Assembly: GCF_024494355.1 (NCBI RefSeq)
Contig: NZ_JAKNQY010000039.1
Span: 1-33,693 of the forward strand
Source: Pseudomonas sp. Q11
GTDB lineage: Bacteria; Pseudomonadota; Gammaproteobacteria; Pseudomonadales; Pseudomonadaceae
DNA: 33,693 nucleotides
Direction of reading: 5' to 3'
The position numbers and the translations under genes are program-made. Positions 15,302 through 22,918 of this stretch are shown here, piece after piece; position 1 is the stretch's first letter; each line of letters opens with the position of its first letter. The notes under the pieces are model-generated. The model was given only the letters and a program-made list of their open reading frames with translations, did no database searches and was not told the origin of the DNA.

Positions 15302-16495
15302 TCAGTTCAAAACATCCCCCGGCACCCGCACAAAACCTTCCATCAATACCCGCGCGCTGCGGCTCATGATGGCTTTTTTCACGGTCCATTCGCCATTGAC
15401 CTGGCTGGCCTCGGCGCCGACGCGCAACGTGCCGGAGGGGTGGCCGAAGCGCACGGCGTTGCGGTCGATGCCGCCGGCCGCCAGGTTCACCAGCGTGCCG
15501 CTGATCGCCGCCGCTGTGCCGATGGCGACTGCCGCGGTGCCCATCATGGCGTGGTGCAGTTTACCCATGGACAGCGCCCGCACCAGCAAGTCGACGTCCC
15601 GCGCCGTCACCGCCTTACCGCTGGAGGAGACGTAGTCCGCCGGCGGTGCGACAAACGCCACTTTCGGCGTGTGCTGGCGCTGGGCGGCTTCGTCCAGATG
15701 CTGAATCAGGCCCATGCGCAAGGCGCCATGGGCGCGGATGGTTTCGAACATCGCCAGAGCCTTCGGATCGCCGTTGATAGCACCCTGCAATTCGGTGCCG
15801 GTATAGCCAACGTCCCGGGCATTGATGAAAATCGTCGGGATCCCGGCGTTGATCAGCGTCGCTTTGAAGGTACCCACACCGGGCACTTCCAAGTCGTCCA
15901 CCAGGTTGCCGGTGGGGAACATCGAGCCACCACCGCCCTCCTCCTCGGCCGCCGGGTCCATGAACTCCAGTTGTACTTCGGCTGCCGCAAAGGTCACGCC
16001 GTCGAGTTCGAAGTCACCGGTTTCCTGCACCGCACCATCGGTGATCGGCACATGGGCGATGATGGTCTTGCCGATGTTGGCCTGCCAGATCCGCACCACC
16101 GCCACGCCGTTCTGCGGGATACGACCGGCTTCCACCAGACCGCTGCCGATGGCAAACGAACCCACCGCCGCCGACAGGTTGCCGCAATTGCCGCTCCAGT
16201 CCACGAACGGCTTGTCGATGGACACCTGACCGAACAGGTAATCGACGTCGTGGTCCGCCCGAGAGCTCTTGGACAGGATTACGGTTTTGCTGGTGCTGGA
16301 CGTCGCACCGCCCATGCCGTCGATCTGCTTTTCGTACGGATCCGGGCTGCCGATCACCCGCAGCAACAACGCATCCCGGGCCGGGCCGGGGACGCGAGCC
16401 GCTTCCGGCAGGTCTTGCAGACTGAAAAACACGCCTTTGCTGGTGCCGCCACGCATATAAGTGGCCGGGATTCTGATTTGCGGTGCGTGAGCCAT
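15302..16495 (-). CDS. prpF: PrpF, 2-methylaconitate cis-trans isomerase (AcnD accessory protein)
   Basis: A protein of 397 aa, the expected length. The start of the mature fold, IRIPATYMRGGTSKGVFF, is diagnostic for PrpF, followed by DPYEKQIDGMGGATSSTSKTVI, the repeat-half motif VDWSGNCGNLSAAVGSFAI, and NARDVGYTGTELQGAI. PrpF has the diaminopimelate-epimerase fold and isomerises 2-methylaconitate so that AcnD can complete conversion of 2-methylcitrate to 2-methylisocitrate in propionate catabolism. The ATG at 16495 follows AAGGAAGAG; 28 in-frame upstream codons lack homology and overlap acnD. The gap to acnD is 46 bp. It is the last gene of the minus-strand prp operon and abuts the REPIN array. 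Confidence 0.94.
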   Translation of the reverse strand: MAHAPQIRIPATYMRGGTSKGVFFSLQDLPEAARVPGPARDALLLRVIGSPDPYEKQIDGMGGATSSTSKTVILSKSSRADHDVDYLFGQVSIDKPFVDWSGNCGNLSAAVGSFAIGSGLVEAGRIPQNGVAVVRIWQANIGKTIIAHVPITDGAVQETGDFELDGVTFAAAEVQLEFMDPAAEEEGGGGSMFPTGNLVDDLEVPGVGTFKATLINAGIPTIFINARDVGYTGTELQGAINGDPKALAMFETIRAHGALRMGLIQHLDEAAQRQHTPKVAFVAPPADYVSSSGKAVTARDVDLLVRALSMGKLHHAMMGTAAVAIGTAAAISGTLVNLAAGGIDRNAVRFGHPSGTLRVGAEASQVNGEWTVKKAIMSRSARVLMEGFVRVPGDVLN

Positions 16496-16541
16496 GATGC
16501 TCTTCCTTAAGCGGACACCAACCGGTGTCCGCAGCAGTGAT

Positions 16542-19133
16542 TTAAACGGCAACCGCCGATTCGAGGAAGTCCTGGGCAAAGCGTTGCAGCACGCCTCCGG
16601 CTTCGTAGATCGACACTTCTTCAGCGGTATCGAGGCGGCAAGTCACCGGCACTTCAACGCGTTCGCCGTTCTTGCGGGTGATGACCAGGGTCAGCGTCGC
16701 ACGCGGGGTGCGCTCGCCGATTACGTCATAGATCTCGCTGCCGTCGATGCTCAGGGTCTTGCGGTCGGTGCCCGGCTGGAACTCCAGCGGCAACACGCCC
16801 ATCCCTACCAGGTTGGTGCGGTGGATACGCTCGAAGCCTTCGGCGGCAATCGCCTCGACACCGGCCAGGCGCACGCCCTTGGCCGCCCAGTCGCGGGAAG
16901 AGCCCTGGCCGTAGTCGGCACCGGCGATGATGATCAGCGGCTGCTTGCGCTCCATGTAGGTTTCGATGGCTTCCCACATGCGCATGACCTTGCCTTCCGG
17001 CTCGACACGGGCCAAAGAACCCTGCTTGACCTTGCCGTTTTCCTGGACCATCTCGTTGAACAGTTTCGGGTTGGCGAAGGTCGCACGCTGGGCGGTCAGA
17101 TGGTCGCCCCGATGGGTTGCGTATGAGTTGAAGTCTTCTTCCGGCAGGCCCATTTTCGCCAGGTATTCGCCAGCGGCGCTGTCGAGCATGATGGCGTTGG
17201 ACGGCGACAGGTGGTCGGTGGTGATGTTGTCCGGCAGCACCGCCAACGGACGCATGCCCTTGAGCGGCCGCGCACCGGCCAGCGCACCTTCCCAATACGG
17301 CGGGCGACGGATATAGGTGCTTTGCGGGCGCCAGTCATACAGCGGCGTCACTTTTGGCCCGGTGTCCTCCTGGATGGCGAACATCGGGATGTACACCTGA
17401 CGGAACTGCTCCGGTTTCACCGAAGCCTTGACCACCGCGTCAATTTCCTCGTCGCTCGGCCAGATGTCCTTGAGGCGAATTTCCTGACCATCCACCACAC
17501 CGAGCACGTCCTTCTCGATGTCGAAACGGATGGTCCCGGCGATGGCGTAGGCCACCACCAGCGGCGGCGATGCCAGGAACGCCTGCTTGGCATACGGGTG
17601 GATGCGCCCGTCGAAGTTGCGGTTGCCCGACAACACGGCGGTGGCGTACAGGTCGCGGTCGATGATTTCCTGCTGGATCAGCGGATCCAGCGCACCGGAC
17701 ATGCCGTTGCAGGTGGTGCAAGCGAAGGCCACGACACCAAAACCCAGTTGCTCCAGCTCTTTGGTCAGACCGGCTTCATCCAGGTACAACGCAACGGTTT
17801 TCGACCCCGGCGCCAGGGACGACTTGACCCACGGCTTGCGGGCCAGGCCCAGGCGGTTGGCGTTGCGCGCCAGCAAGCCGGCGGCGATCACGTTGCGCGG
17901 GTTGCTGGTGTTGGTGCAACTGGTGATCGCGGCGATGATCACCGCGCCGTCGGGCATTTGCCCGGGCACATCGTCCCACTGGCCGGAGATGCCTTTGGCG
18001 GCCAGATCCGATACCGCGACGCGGGCGTGAGGATTGCTCGGGCCGGCCATGTTGCGCACCACCGACGACAGGTCGAAGGTCAGTCCTCGCTCGTACTGCG
18101 CGCCCTTGAGGCTATCGGCCCACAAGCCCACATGCTTGGCATAGGTTTCCACCAATTGCACCTGGGTGTCTTCGCGGCCGGTGAGCTTCAGGTAATCGAT
18201 CGTCTGTTGATCGATATGGAACATCGCCGCCGTGGCGCCGTATTCCGGGGCCATGTTGGAAATGGTCGCGCGGTCGCCCAAGGTCAGGGCACTGGCGCCT
18301 TCGCCGAAAAACTCCAGCCACGCCCCGACGACTTTTTGCTTGCGCAGGAACTCGGTCAGCGCCAGCACCATGTCGGTGGCGGTGATGCCCGGTTGCAGCT
18401 TGCCGGTCAGCTCGACACCAATGATTTCCGGCAGGCGCATCCACGAGGCACGCCCCAGCATCACGCTTTCGGCTTCCAGGCCGCCGACGCCGATGGCGAT
18501 CACGCCCAAGGCATCGACGTGGGGGGTGTGACTGTCAGTGCCCACGCAGGTATCGGGAAACGCCACGCCGTCACGCTGCTGGATCACCGGCGACATTTTT
18601 TCCAGGTTGATCTGGTGCATGATCCCGTTGCCCGGCGGGATCACGTCGACATTCTTGAAGGCTTTCTTGGTCCAGTTGATGAAGTGGAAGCGGTCTTCGT
18701 TGCGCCGGTCTTCAATGGCGCGGTTCTTGGCGAACGCCTGGGGATCGGAACCGCCGCTTTCCACCGCCAGCGAGTGGTCGACGATCAGTTGGGTCGGCAC
18801 CACCGGATTGACCTTCGCCGGATCGCCACCCTGCAGGGCAATGGCGTCGCGCAGGCCGGCCAGGTCCACCAGGGCGGTCTGGCCGAGGATGTCATGGCAC
18901 ACCACCCGGGCCGGAAACCACGGGAAGTCCAGATCGCGCTTGCGCTCGATCAGTTGCAGCAGCGACTCGCCCAGCGTGGCCGGGTCGCAGCGACGCACCA
19001 GGTTTTCCGCCAGCACCCTGGAGGTATACGGCAGGCCATCGTAAGCGCCAGGCCGGATGGCATCCACGGCCCCGCGAACGTCGAAATAATCCAGCGAAGT
19101 GCCGGGCAGCGGGTTGCGAAATTCTGTGTTCAT
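16542..19133 (-). CDS. acnD: AcnD, Fe/S-dependent 2-methylcitrate dehydratase
   Basis: A protein of 863 aa in the aconitase A/AcnD family. It dehydrates 2-methylcitrate to 2-methylaconitate, which PrpF then isomerises, in the cytoplasmic methylcitrate cycle. Cluster ligands are visible: Cys406 in SCTNTSNP, and Cys472 and Cys475 in CTTCNGMSG. The swivelling domain near the end carries ADYGQGSSRDWAAKG. The N-terminus NTEFRNPLPGTSLDYFDVRG is AcnD-like rather than AcnA-like, as the prp context also shows. The ATG at 19133 gives the usual N-terminus but lacks a strong ribosome binding site. A 196-bp gap with a REPIN separates it from prpC, unusually long for this operon. Confidence 0.95.
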   Translation of the reverse strand: MNTEFRNPLPGTSLDYFDVRGAVDAIRPGAYDGLPYTSRVLAENLVRRCDPATLGESLLQLIERKRDLDFPWFPARVVCHDILGQTALVDLAGLRDAIALQGGDPAKVNPVVPTQLIVDHSLAVESGGSDPQAFAKNRAIEDRRNEDRFHFINWTKKAFKNVDVIPPGNGIMHQINLEKMSPVIQQRDGVAFPDTCVGTDSHTPHVDALGVIAIGVGGLEAESVMLGRASWMRLPEIIGVELTGKLQPGITATDMVLALTEFLRKQKVVGAWLEFFGEGASALTLGDRATISNMAPEYGATAAMFHIDQQTIDYLKLTGREDTQVQLVETYAKHVGLWADSLKGAQYERGLTFDLSSVVRNMAGPSNPHARVAVSDLAAKGISGQWDDVPGQMPDGAVIIAAITSCTNTSNPRNVIAAGLLARNANRLGLARKPWVKSSLAPGSKTVALYLDEAGLTKELEQLGFGVVAFACTTCNGMSGALDPLIQQEIIDRDLYATAVLSGNRNFDGRIHPYAKQAFLASPPLVVAYAIAGTIRFDIEKDVLGVVDGQEIRLKDIWPSDEEIDAVVKASVKPEQFRQVYIPMFAIQEDTGPKVTPLYDWRPQSTYIRRPPYWEGALAGARPLKGMRPLAVLPDNITTDHLSPSNAIMLDSAAGEYLAKMGLPEEDFNSYATHRGDHLTAQRATFANPKLFNEMVQENGKVKQGSLARVEPEGKVMRMWEAIETYMERKQPLIIIAGADYGQGSSRDWAAKGVRLAGVEAIAAEGFERIHRTNLVGMGVLPLEFQPGTDRKTLSIDGSEIYDVIGERTPRATLTLVITRKNGERVEVPVTCRLDTAEEVSIYEAGGVLQRFAQDFLESAVAV

Positions 19134-19194
19134 CGTCAGCACTCGGGTCACGGTGGTTTCAGAGGGGTGGCGCAGCTACTGAAGTAACCTGTTC

Positions 19195-19289
19195 CCCTGT
19201 GGGAGCGAGCCTGCTCGCGATTGCGGAGTGTCGGTCAACATTGATGCTGCTGACCCGACGCTATCGCGAGCAGGCTCGCTCCCACAGGG
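19195..19289. repeat. Single REPIN inside the prp operon
   Basis: Two perfect 27-bp inverted arms (19195-19221 and 19263-19289, left arm beginning CCCTGTGGGAGCGAGCCTGC) flank a 41-bp loop. It is the same family as the array at 14661 but with longer arms. It lies between the prpC stop and the acnD start, where as RNA it would form a strong hairpin that could protect the prpB-prpC message or reduce read-through into acnD. Confidence 0.93.
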
Positions 19290-19329
19290 TTCAGGGTTTA
19301 TCCAATGCCTGCGGCTAAAACCCTCCAGC

Positions 19330-20457
19330 TCAGCGTTGTTCGATTGGCACGAACTTGCGCTGTTCGACGCCGGTGTATTCGGCGCTCGGTCGGATGATGC
19401 GGTTGTTGGCGCGTTGTTCGTAGACGTGGGCAGCCCAGCCGGTCAGGCGCGAGCAAACGAAGATCGGCGTGAACAGCTTGGTCGGGATGCCCATGAAGTG
19501 GTATGCCGAGGCATGGTAGAAATCGGCGTTGGGAAACAGTTTTTTCTGCTCCCACATGGTCTTGTCGATGGCCTCGGAAACCGGGAACAGCACCGTGTCA
19601 CCCACCTCGTCGGCGAGTTTTTTCGACCAACCCTTGATCACCTCGTTGCGCGGATCGTTGTCCTTATAGATCGCGTGGCCGAAGCCCATGATCTTGTCCT
19701 TGCGCTCGAGCATCCCCAGGGTGCCCTTGATCGCCTCCTCCGGCGACTTGAAGCGCTCGATCATTTCCATCGCCGCTTCGTTGGCCCCGCCATGCAACGG
19801 GCCGCGTAGCGAACCGATGGCGGCAGTGATGCAGGAAAACAGGTCAGACAGGGTCGAGGCACACACCCGCGCCGTGAAGGTCGAGGCGTTGAACTCGTGC
19901 TCGGCATACAGGATCAGCGAGACGTTCATCACCTTGACGTGCAGCTCGCTCGGCTTCTTGCCATGCAGCAGGTGCAGGAAATGGCCGCCGATGGAGGTTT
20001 CGTTGGTCACGCATTCGATGCGCTGGCCTTCGTGGCTGAAGCGATACCAGTAGCACATGATCGCCGGGAACGCGGCCAGCAGGCGGTCGGTCTTGTCATG
20101 CTGTTCGGAGAAATTCTGCTCCGGTTCCAGGTTGCCCAGGAACGAGCAGCCAGTGCGCATCACGTCCATTGGGTGGGCATCGGCGGGAATGCGCTCCAGC
20201 ACCTCTTTCAAGGCCTGGGGCAAGTCCCGCAATTGGCTCAGTTTGTCTGTGTACGCGTCCAGTTGCGCCTGGGTCGGCAGCTCGCCGTACAACAGCAGGT
20301 AAGCCACTTCTTCAAATTGCGCATCAGCCGCCAGCTCACGAACGTCGTAGCCGCGATAGGTCAGGCCGGCACCCGACTGGCCTACGGTGGACAATGCGGT
20401 TTGCCCGGCCACCTGGCCACGGAGTCCGGCGCCACTGAGTACTTTTGCTTCGGCCAT
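19330..20457 (-). CDS. prpC: 2-methylcitrate synthase PrpC
   Basis: A protein of 375 aa with the citrate-synthase fold. It condenses propionyl-CoA with oxaloacetate to 2-methylcitrate, the entry step of the cycle. The catalytic set is in place: His222 in PLHGGANEAAM, His261 in MGFGHAIYKDNDPR, and Asp312 in NADFYHASAYHFMGI; FTPIFVCSRLTGWAAHVYEQ is the C-terminal small-domain signature. Its length is that of the short, dimeric 2-methylcitrate/citrate synthases and not of the longer GltA. The ATG at 20457 follows GGAGACAG. It lies 42 bp after prpB on the same strand. Confidence 0.95.
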   Translation of the reverse strand: MAEAKVLSGAGLRGQVAGQTALSTVGQSGAGLTYRGYDVRELAADAQFEEVAYLLLYGELPTQAQLDAYTDKLSQLRDLPQALKEVLERIPADAHPMDVMRTGCSFLGNLEPEQNFSEQHDKTDRLLAAFPAIMCYWYRFSHEGQRIECVTNETSIGGHFLHLLHGKKPSELHVKVMNVSLILYAEHEFNASTFTARVCASTLSDLFSCITAAIGSLRGPLHGGANEAAMEMIERFKSPEEAIKGTLGMLERKDKIMGFGHAIYKDNDPRNEVIKGWSKKLADEVGDTVLFPVSEAIDKTMWEQKKLFPNADFYHASAYHFMGIPTKLFTPIFVCSRLTGWAAHVYEQRANNRIIRPSAEYTGVEQRKFVPIEQR

Positions 20458-20499
20458 TTGCTGTCTCCATTTTTTAGATTTGTAGAGGCTGCGCTCTGT

Positions 20500-21384
20500 T
20501 CATTTTTTTGCCGCGAACAACGCATCGAGCTTCTGCTCGAAGGTGTGGTAGTCGATGCGATCGTAAAGCTCCATGCGTGTCTGCATGGTGTCGATGACGT
20601 TCTGTTGCGTACCGTCGCGGCGGATCGCGGTGTAGACGTTCTCGGCCGCTTTGTTCATCGCGCGAAAGGCCGACAGCGGGTACAGCACCAGGGACACGTC
20701 GGCGCCCGCCAGTTGTTCGGTGGTGTACAGCGGGGTCGCGCCGAATTCAGTGATGTTGGCCAGGATCGGCGCTCTCACCCGGCTGGCGAACAGTTTGTAC
20801 ATCTCAAGTTCGGTGATGGCTTCCGGGAAGATCATGTCGGCGCCAGCCTCGATGCACGCGGCGGCGCGGTCCAGGGCCGACTCCAGGCCCTCCACGGCCA
20901 GGGCATCGGTACGGGCCATGATCACGAAGCTGTCATCGGTGCGCGCATCGACGGCGGCTTTGATGCGGTCGACCATTTCCTGCTGCGAGACGATCTCTTT
21001 GTTCGGACGGTGGCCGCAGCGCTTGGCGCCGACCTGGTCTTCAATATGAATGGCCGCCGCGCCGAACTTGATCATCGACTTGACCGTGCGGGCCACGTTG
21101 AACGCCGAGGAGCCAAACCCGGTGTCCACGTCCACCAGCAACGGTAGATCGCAGACGTCGGTGATACGGCGCACATCGGTCAGCACGTCATCCAGGCCAG
21201 TGATGCCCAGGTCCGGCACGCCGAGGGAGCCGGCCGCCACGCCGCCGCCCGACAGGTAGATCGCCTTGAAACCGGCGCGTTTGGCCAGCAGCGCGTGGTT
21301 GGCGTTGATCGTGCCCACCACTTGCAGCGGATGCTCGTTGGCGACCGCATCGCGAAAACGCTGGCCTGGAGTGCTGTTGCTCAT
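20500..21384 (-). CDS. prpB: 2-methylisocitrate lyase PrpB
   Basis: A protein of 294 aa in the isocitrate-lyase/PEP-mutase family. It splits 2-methylisocitrate into pyruvate and succinate, ending the methylcitrate cycle. The active-site loop KRCGH (residues 121-125, catalytic Cys123) lies in IEDQVGAKRCGHRPNKEIVS, which is diagnostic for PrpB; Mg2+ ligands sit in VDVDTGFG (84-91). The ATG at 21384 follows GAGGTGAG and shares 4 bp with the stop of the GntR gene, so the enzyme and its regulator are translationally coupled. Confidence 0.96.
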   Translation of the reverse strand: MSNSTPGQRFRDAVANEHPLQVVGTINANHALLAKRAGFKAIYLSGGGVAAGSLGVPDLGITGLDDVLTDVRRITDVCDLPLLVDVDTGFGSSAFNVARTVKSMIKFGAAAIHIEDQVGAKRCGHRPNKEIVSQQEMVDRIKAAVDARTDDSFVIMARTDALAVEGLESALDRAAACIEAGADMIFPEAITELEMYKLFASRVRAPILANITEFGATPLYTTEQLAGADVSLVLYPLSAFRAMNKAAENVYTAIRRDGTQQNVIDTMQTRMELYDRIDYHTFEQKLDALFAAKK

Positions 21385-22094
21385 GACTCACCTCGTTCAG
21401 TGGCGGCGCTGTCCTGGAAATGACGCGCGATGTTGCGTTTGGAAGCGCCGATGTGCCGGCGCATCAATAATTCAGCCAGTTCACCGTCACGGTCAGCGAT
21501 GGCATCAAGAATTCTGTGGTGCTCGGCAAAGGCTTGGCGCGGACGGTTGGGCGTAGTGGAAAACTGGATGCGGTACATGCGCACCAATTGATACAGCTCG
21601 CCGCAGAGCATTTGCGTCAGGGTGCGGTTGCCGCTGCCCTGGATGATCCGGTAATGAAAATCGAAATCGCCTTCCTGCTGGTAATAGCCGACACCGGCCT
21701 GGAACGCCGCGTCGCGCTCATGGGTTTCCAGGACCCGGCGCAGCTCATCGATTTCTTCCAGGGTCATGCGCTCGGCCGCCAGACGGCAGGCCATGCCTTC
21801 CAGGGATTCGCGGATCTCGTAGAGTTCCAGCAACTCGGCGTGGCTCAGGGACACCACCCTGGCGCCCACATGCGGCACCCTCACCAGCAGGCGCTGGCCT
21901 TCCAGACGATGGATCGCCTCGCGCAGCGGGCCGCGACTGATACCGTAGGTGCGTGCCAGTTCAGGCTCGGAAATCTTGCTGCCAGGGGCAATATCGCCTC
22001 GCACGATTGCGGCCTGGATACGCCGGAAGACGTTCTCGGAAAGGGTTTCCGAATCGTCCTGAACCAAGGGCGGGGATTCGAGCTGATCGAGCAT
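21381..22094 (-). CDS. GntR-family (FCD) regulator of the prp operon
   Basis: A protein of 237 aa. The N-terminal winged helix covers about residues 18-85: ENVFRRIQAAIVRGDIAPGS, then ISEPELARTYGISRGPLREA and GARVVSL. The C-terminal FCD domain has the helical ligand pocket with RESLEGMACRLAAERM and the metal-site histidines around FDFHYRIIQGSGN and AEHHRILDA. It is the first gene of the prp cluster and overlaps prpB by 4 bp. This differs from enterobacteria, where PrpR is a sigma-54 activator. Two TTGTCGACA sites bracket its promoter, suggesting it represses its own operon until a cycle intermediate such as 2-methylcitrate binds. The ligand is inferred. The ATG at 22094 follows AAGGTG. Confidence 0.92.
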   Translation of the reverse strand: MLDQLESPPLVQDDSETLSENVFRRIQAAIVRGDIAPGSKISEPELARTYGISRGPLREAIHRLEGQRLLVRVPHVGARVVSLSHAELLELYEIRESLEGMACRLAAERMTLEEIDELRRVLETHERDAAFQAGVGYYQQEGDFDFHYRIIQGSGNRTLTQMLCGELYQLVRMYRIQFSTTPNRPRQAFAEHHRILDAIADRDGELAELLMRRHIGASKRNIARHFQDSAATERGES

Positions 22095-22106
22095 ATTGTC
22101 GACACC
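22095..22106. promoter_or_regulatory. GntR operator copy 2
   Basis: ATTGTCGACACC shares the ten bases ATTGTCGACA with operator copy 1, 73 bp away. The core TTGTCGACA fits the FadR/FCD consensus TNGTNNACNA. It lies directly before the regulator's start codon, downstream of the predicted -10, where binding would block transcription or translation. Confidence 0.65.
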
Positions 22107-22125
22107 TTTTAAATCTACAAGGCAA

Positions 22126-22154
22126 AAACTAACCAATGACTGCGCTTACGTCAA
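22126..22154 (-). promoter_or_regulatory. Predicted sigma-70 promoter of the prp operon
   Basis: On the minus strand, -35 TTGACG (22154-22149) and -10 TAGTTT (22131-22126) are separated by 17 bp. They precede the GntR gene by about 30 bases and lie between the two operator copies. Confidence 0.55.
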
Positions 22155-22167
22155 AGAAAAATTAAAC

Positions 22168-22179
22168 ATTGTCGACAAT
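22168..22179. promoter_or_regulatory. GntR operator copy 1
   Basis: ATTGTCGACAAT is a perfect 12-bp palindrome that fits the FCD-type GntR consensus. It lies just upstream of the predicted -35 of the prp promoter. Together with copy 2 it brackets the promoter at about seven helical turns, which would allow cooperative binding or a small loop. Confidence 0.75.
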
Positions 22180-22376
22180 CGTCTAAGAGTCGTCTCCACC
22201 ATAACCATCCACCCGGATGAGTTGTAGGATCCGGCCGGCGGTGGCGTCAGAAAACCACCGTGCTAGAATGCCGCCGCAATTTGCCGCTCTCCTTCTATTA
22301 GAGAAGGCAATCCAGGGAGCTTGTGCAGTAATGCCAGGGCCTGAACCGACAAACGGAACACTGTGCACCAGGATTT

Positions 22377-22913
22377 ATGACACTCAAGCCCTTATCTGCT
22401 GTTCTTTGTTTCATGTGCCTGCCGGGGCTTGCCTTGGCGGGTGAAAAAACCGTGTATGGCCTCAATGAATACGCCGCCCTGCAGGGCATCGACCTGGAGG
22501 TTGCCGCCAAGTTGGACACCGGCGCCAAGACCGCTTCGCTCAGCGCCCGGGACATCAAGCGCTTCAAACGCGATGGCGAATCCTGGGTGCGCTTTTACCT
22601 GGCCATCGACGCGGCGCATTCGCACCCTATCGAACGTCCGCTGGCCCGGGTCAGCAAGATTAAACGCCGCGCCGGGGACTATGACCCCGAGGAAGGCAAG
22701 AACTACACGGCTCGGCCGGTCATCGAACTGGACATCTGCATGGGCTCGGCCCTGCGCAGCATCGAAGTAAACCTCACCGACCGCAGCGCATTCCAATACC
22801 CGCTACTGATCGGCTCCGAAGCGCTCAAACGCTTCGACGCGCTGGTCGACCCCAGTCTCAAATACGCTGCCGGCAAACCCGCCTGCGCCAATGCCGCTCA
22901 AACCGCAGAGTAA
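22377..22913 (+). CDS. Secreted retropepsin-like aspartic peptidase (RimB / 'ATP-dependent zinc protease' family)
   Basis: A protein of 178 aa. Signal peptide residues 1-21 end in ALA, so the mature protein should be periplasmic. KLDTGAKTASL (residues 45-55) gives the aspartic-protease motif Asp47-Thr-Gly; as in retroviral proteases, a dimer would supply the second Asp. Later parts ARPVIELDICMGSALRSIEV and YPLLIGSEALKRFDALVDPS complete the fold typical of this family, which is misnamed ATP-dependent zinc protease in many annotations. The ATG at 22377 follows AGGA. It heads a three-gene operon with a transglutaminase-7TM protein (start 5 bp after its stop) and an ATP-grasp ligase. The substrate and even proteolytic activity are unproven. 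Confidence 0.85.
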   Translation: MTLKPLSAVLCFMCLPGLALAGEKTVYGLNEYAALQGIDLEVAAKLDTGAKTASLSARDIKRFKRDGESWVRFYLAIDAAHSHPIERPLARVSKIKRRAGDYDPEEGKNYTARPVIELDICMGSALRSIEVNLTDRSAFQYPLLIGSEALKRFDALVDPSLKYAAGKPACANAAQTAE

Positions 22914-22918
22914 TTCCA

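Noticed and set aside
17211..19187. A 658-codon open frame on the plus strand across acnD
   Set aside because: It is antisense to a clear AcnD gene. The product is His/Gln/Arg-rich without any domain, as GC-rich antisense frames usually are.
22291..22307. CCTTCT-N5-AGAAGG hairpin upstream of the retropepsin gene as a riboswitch or terminator
   Set aside because: The stem is short, there is no T-run, and no known riboswitch core is visible around it.
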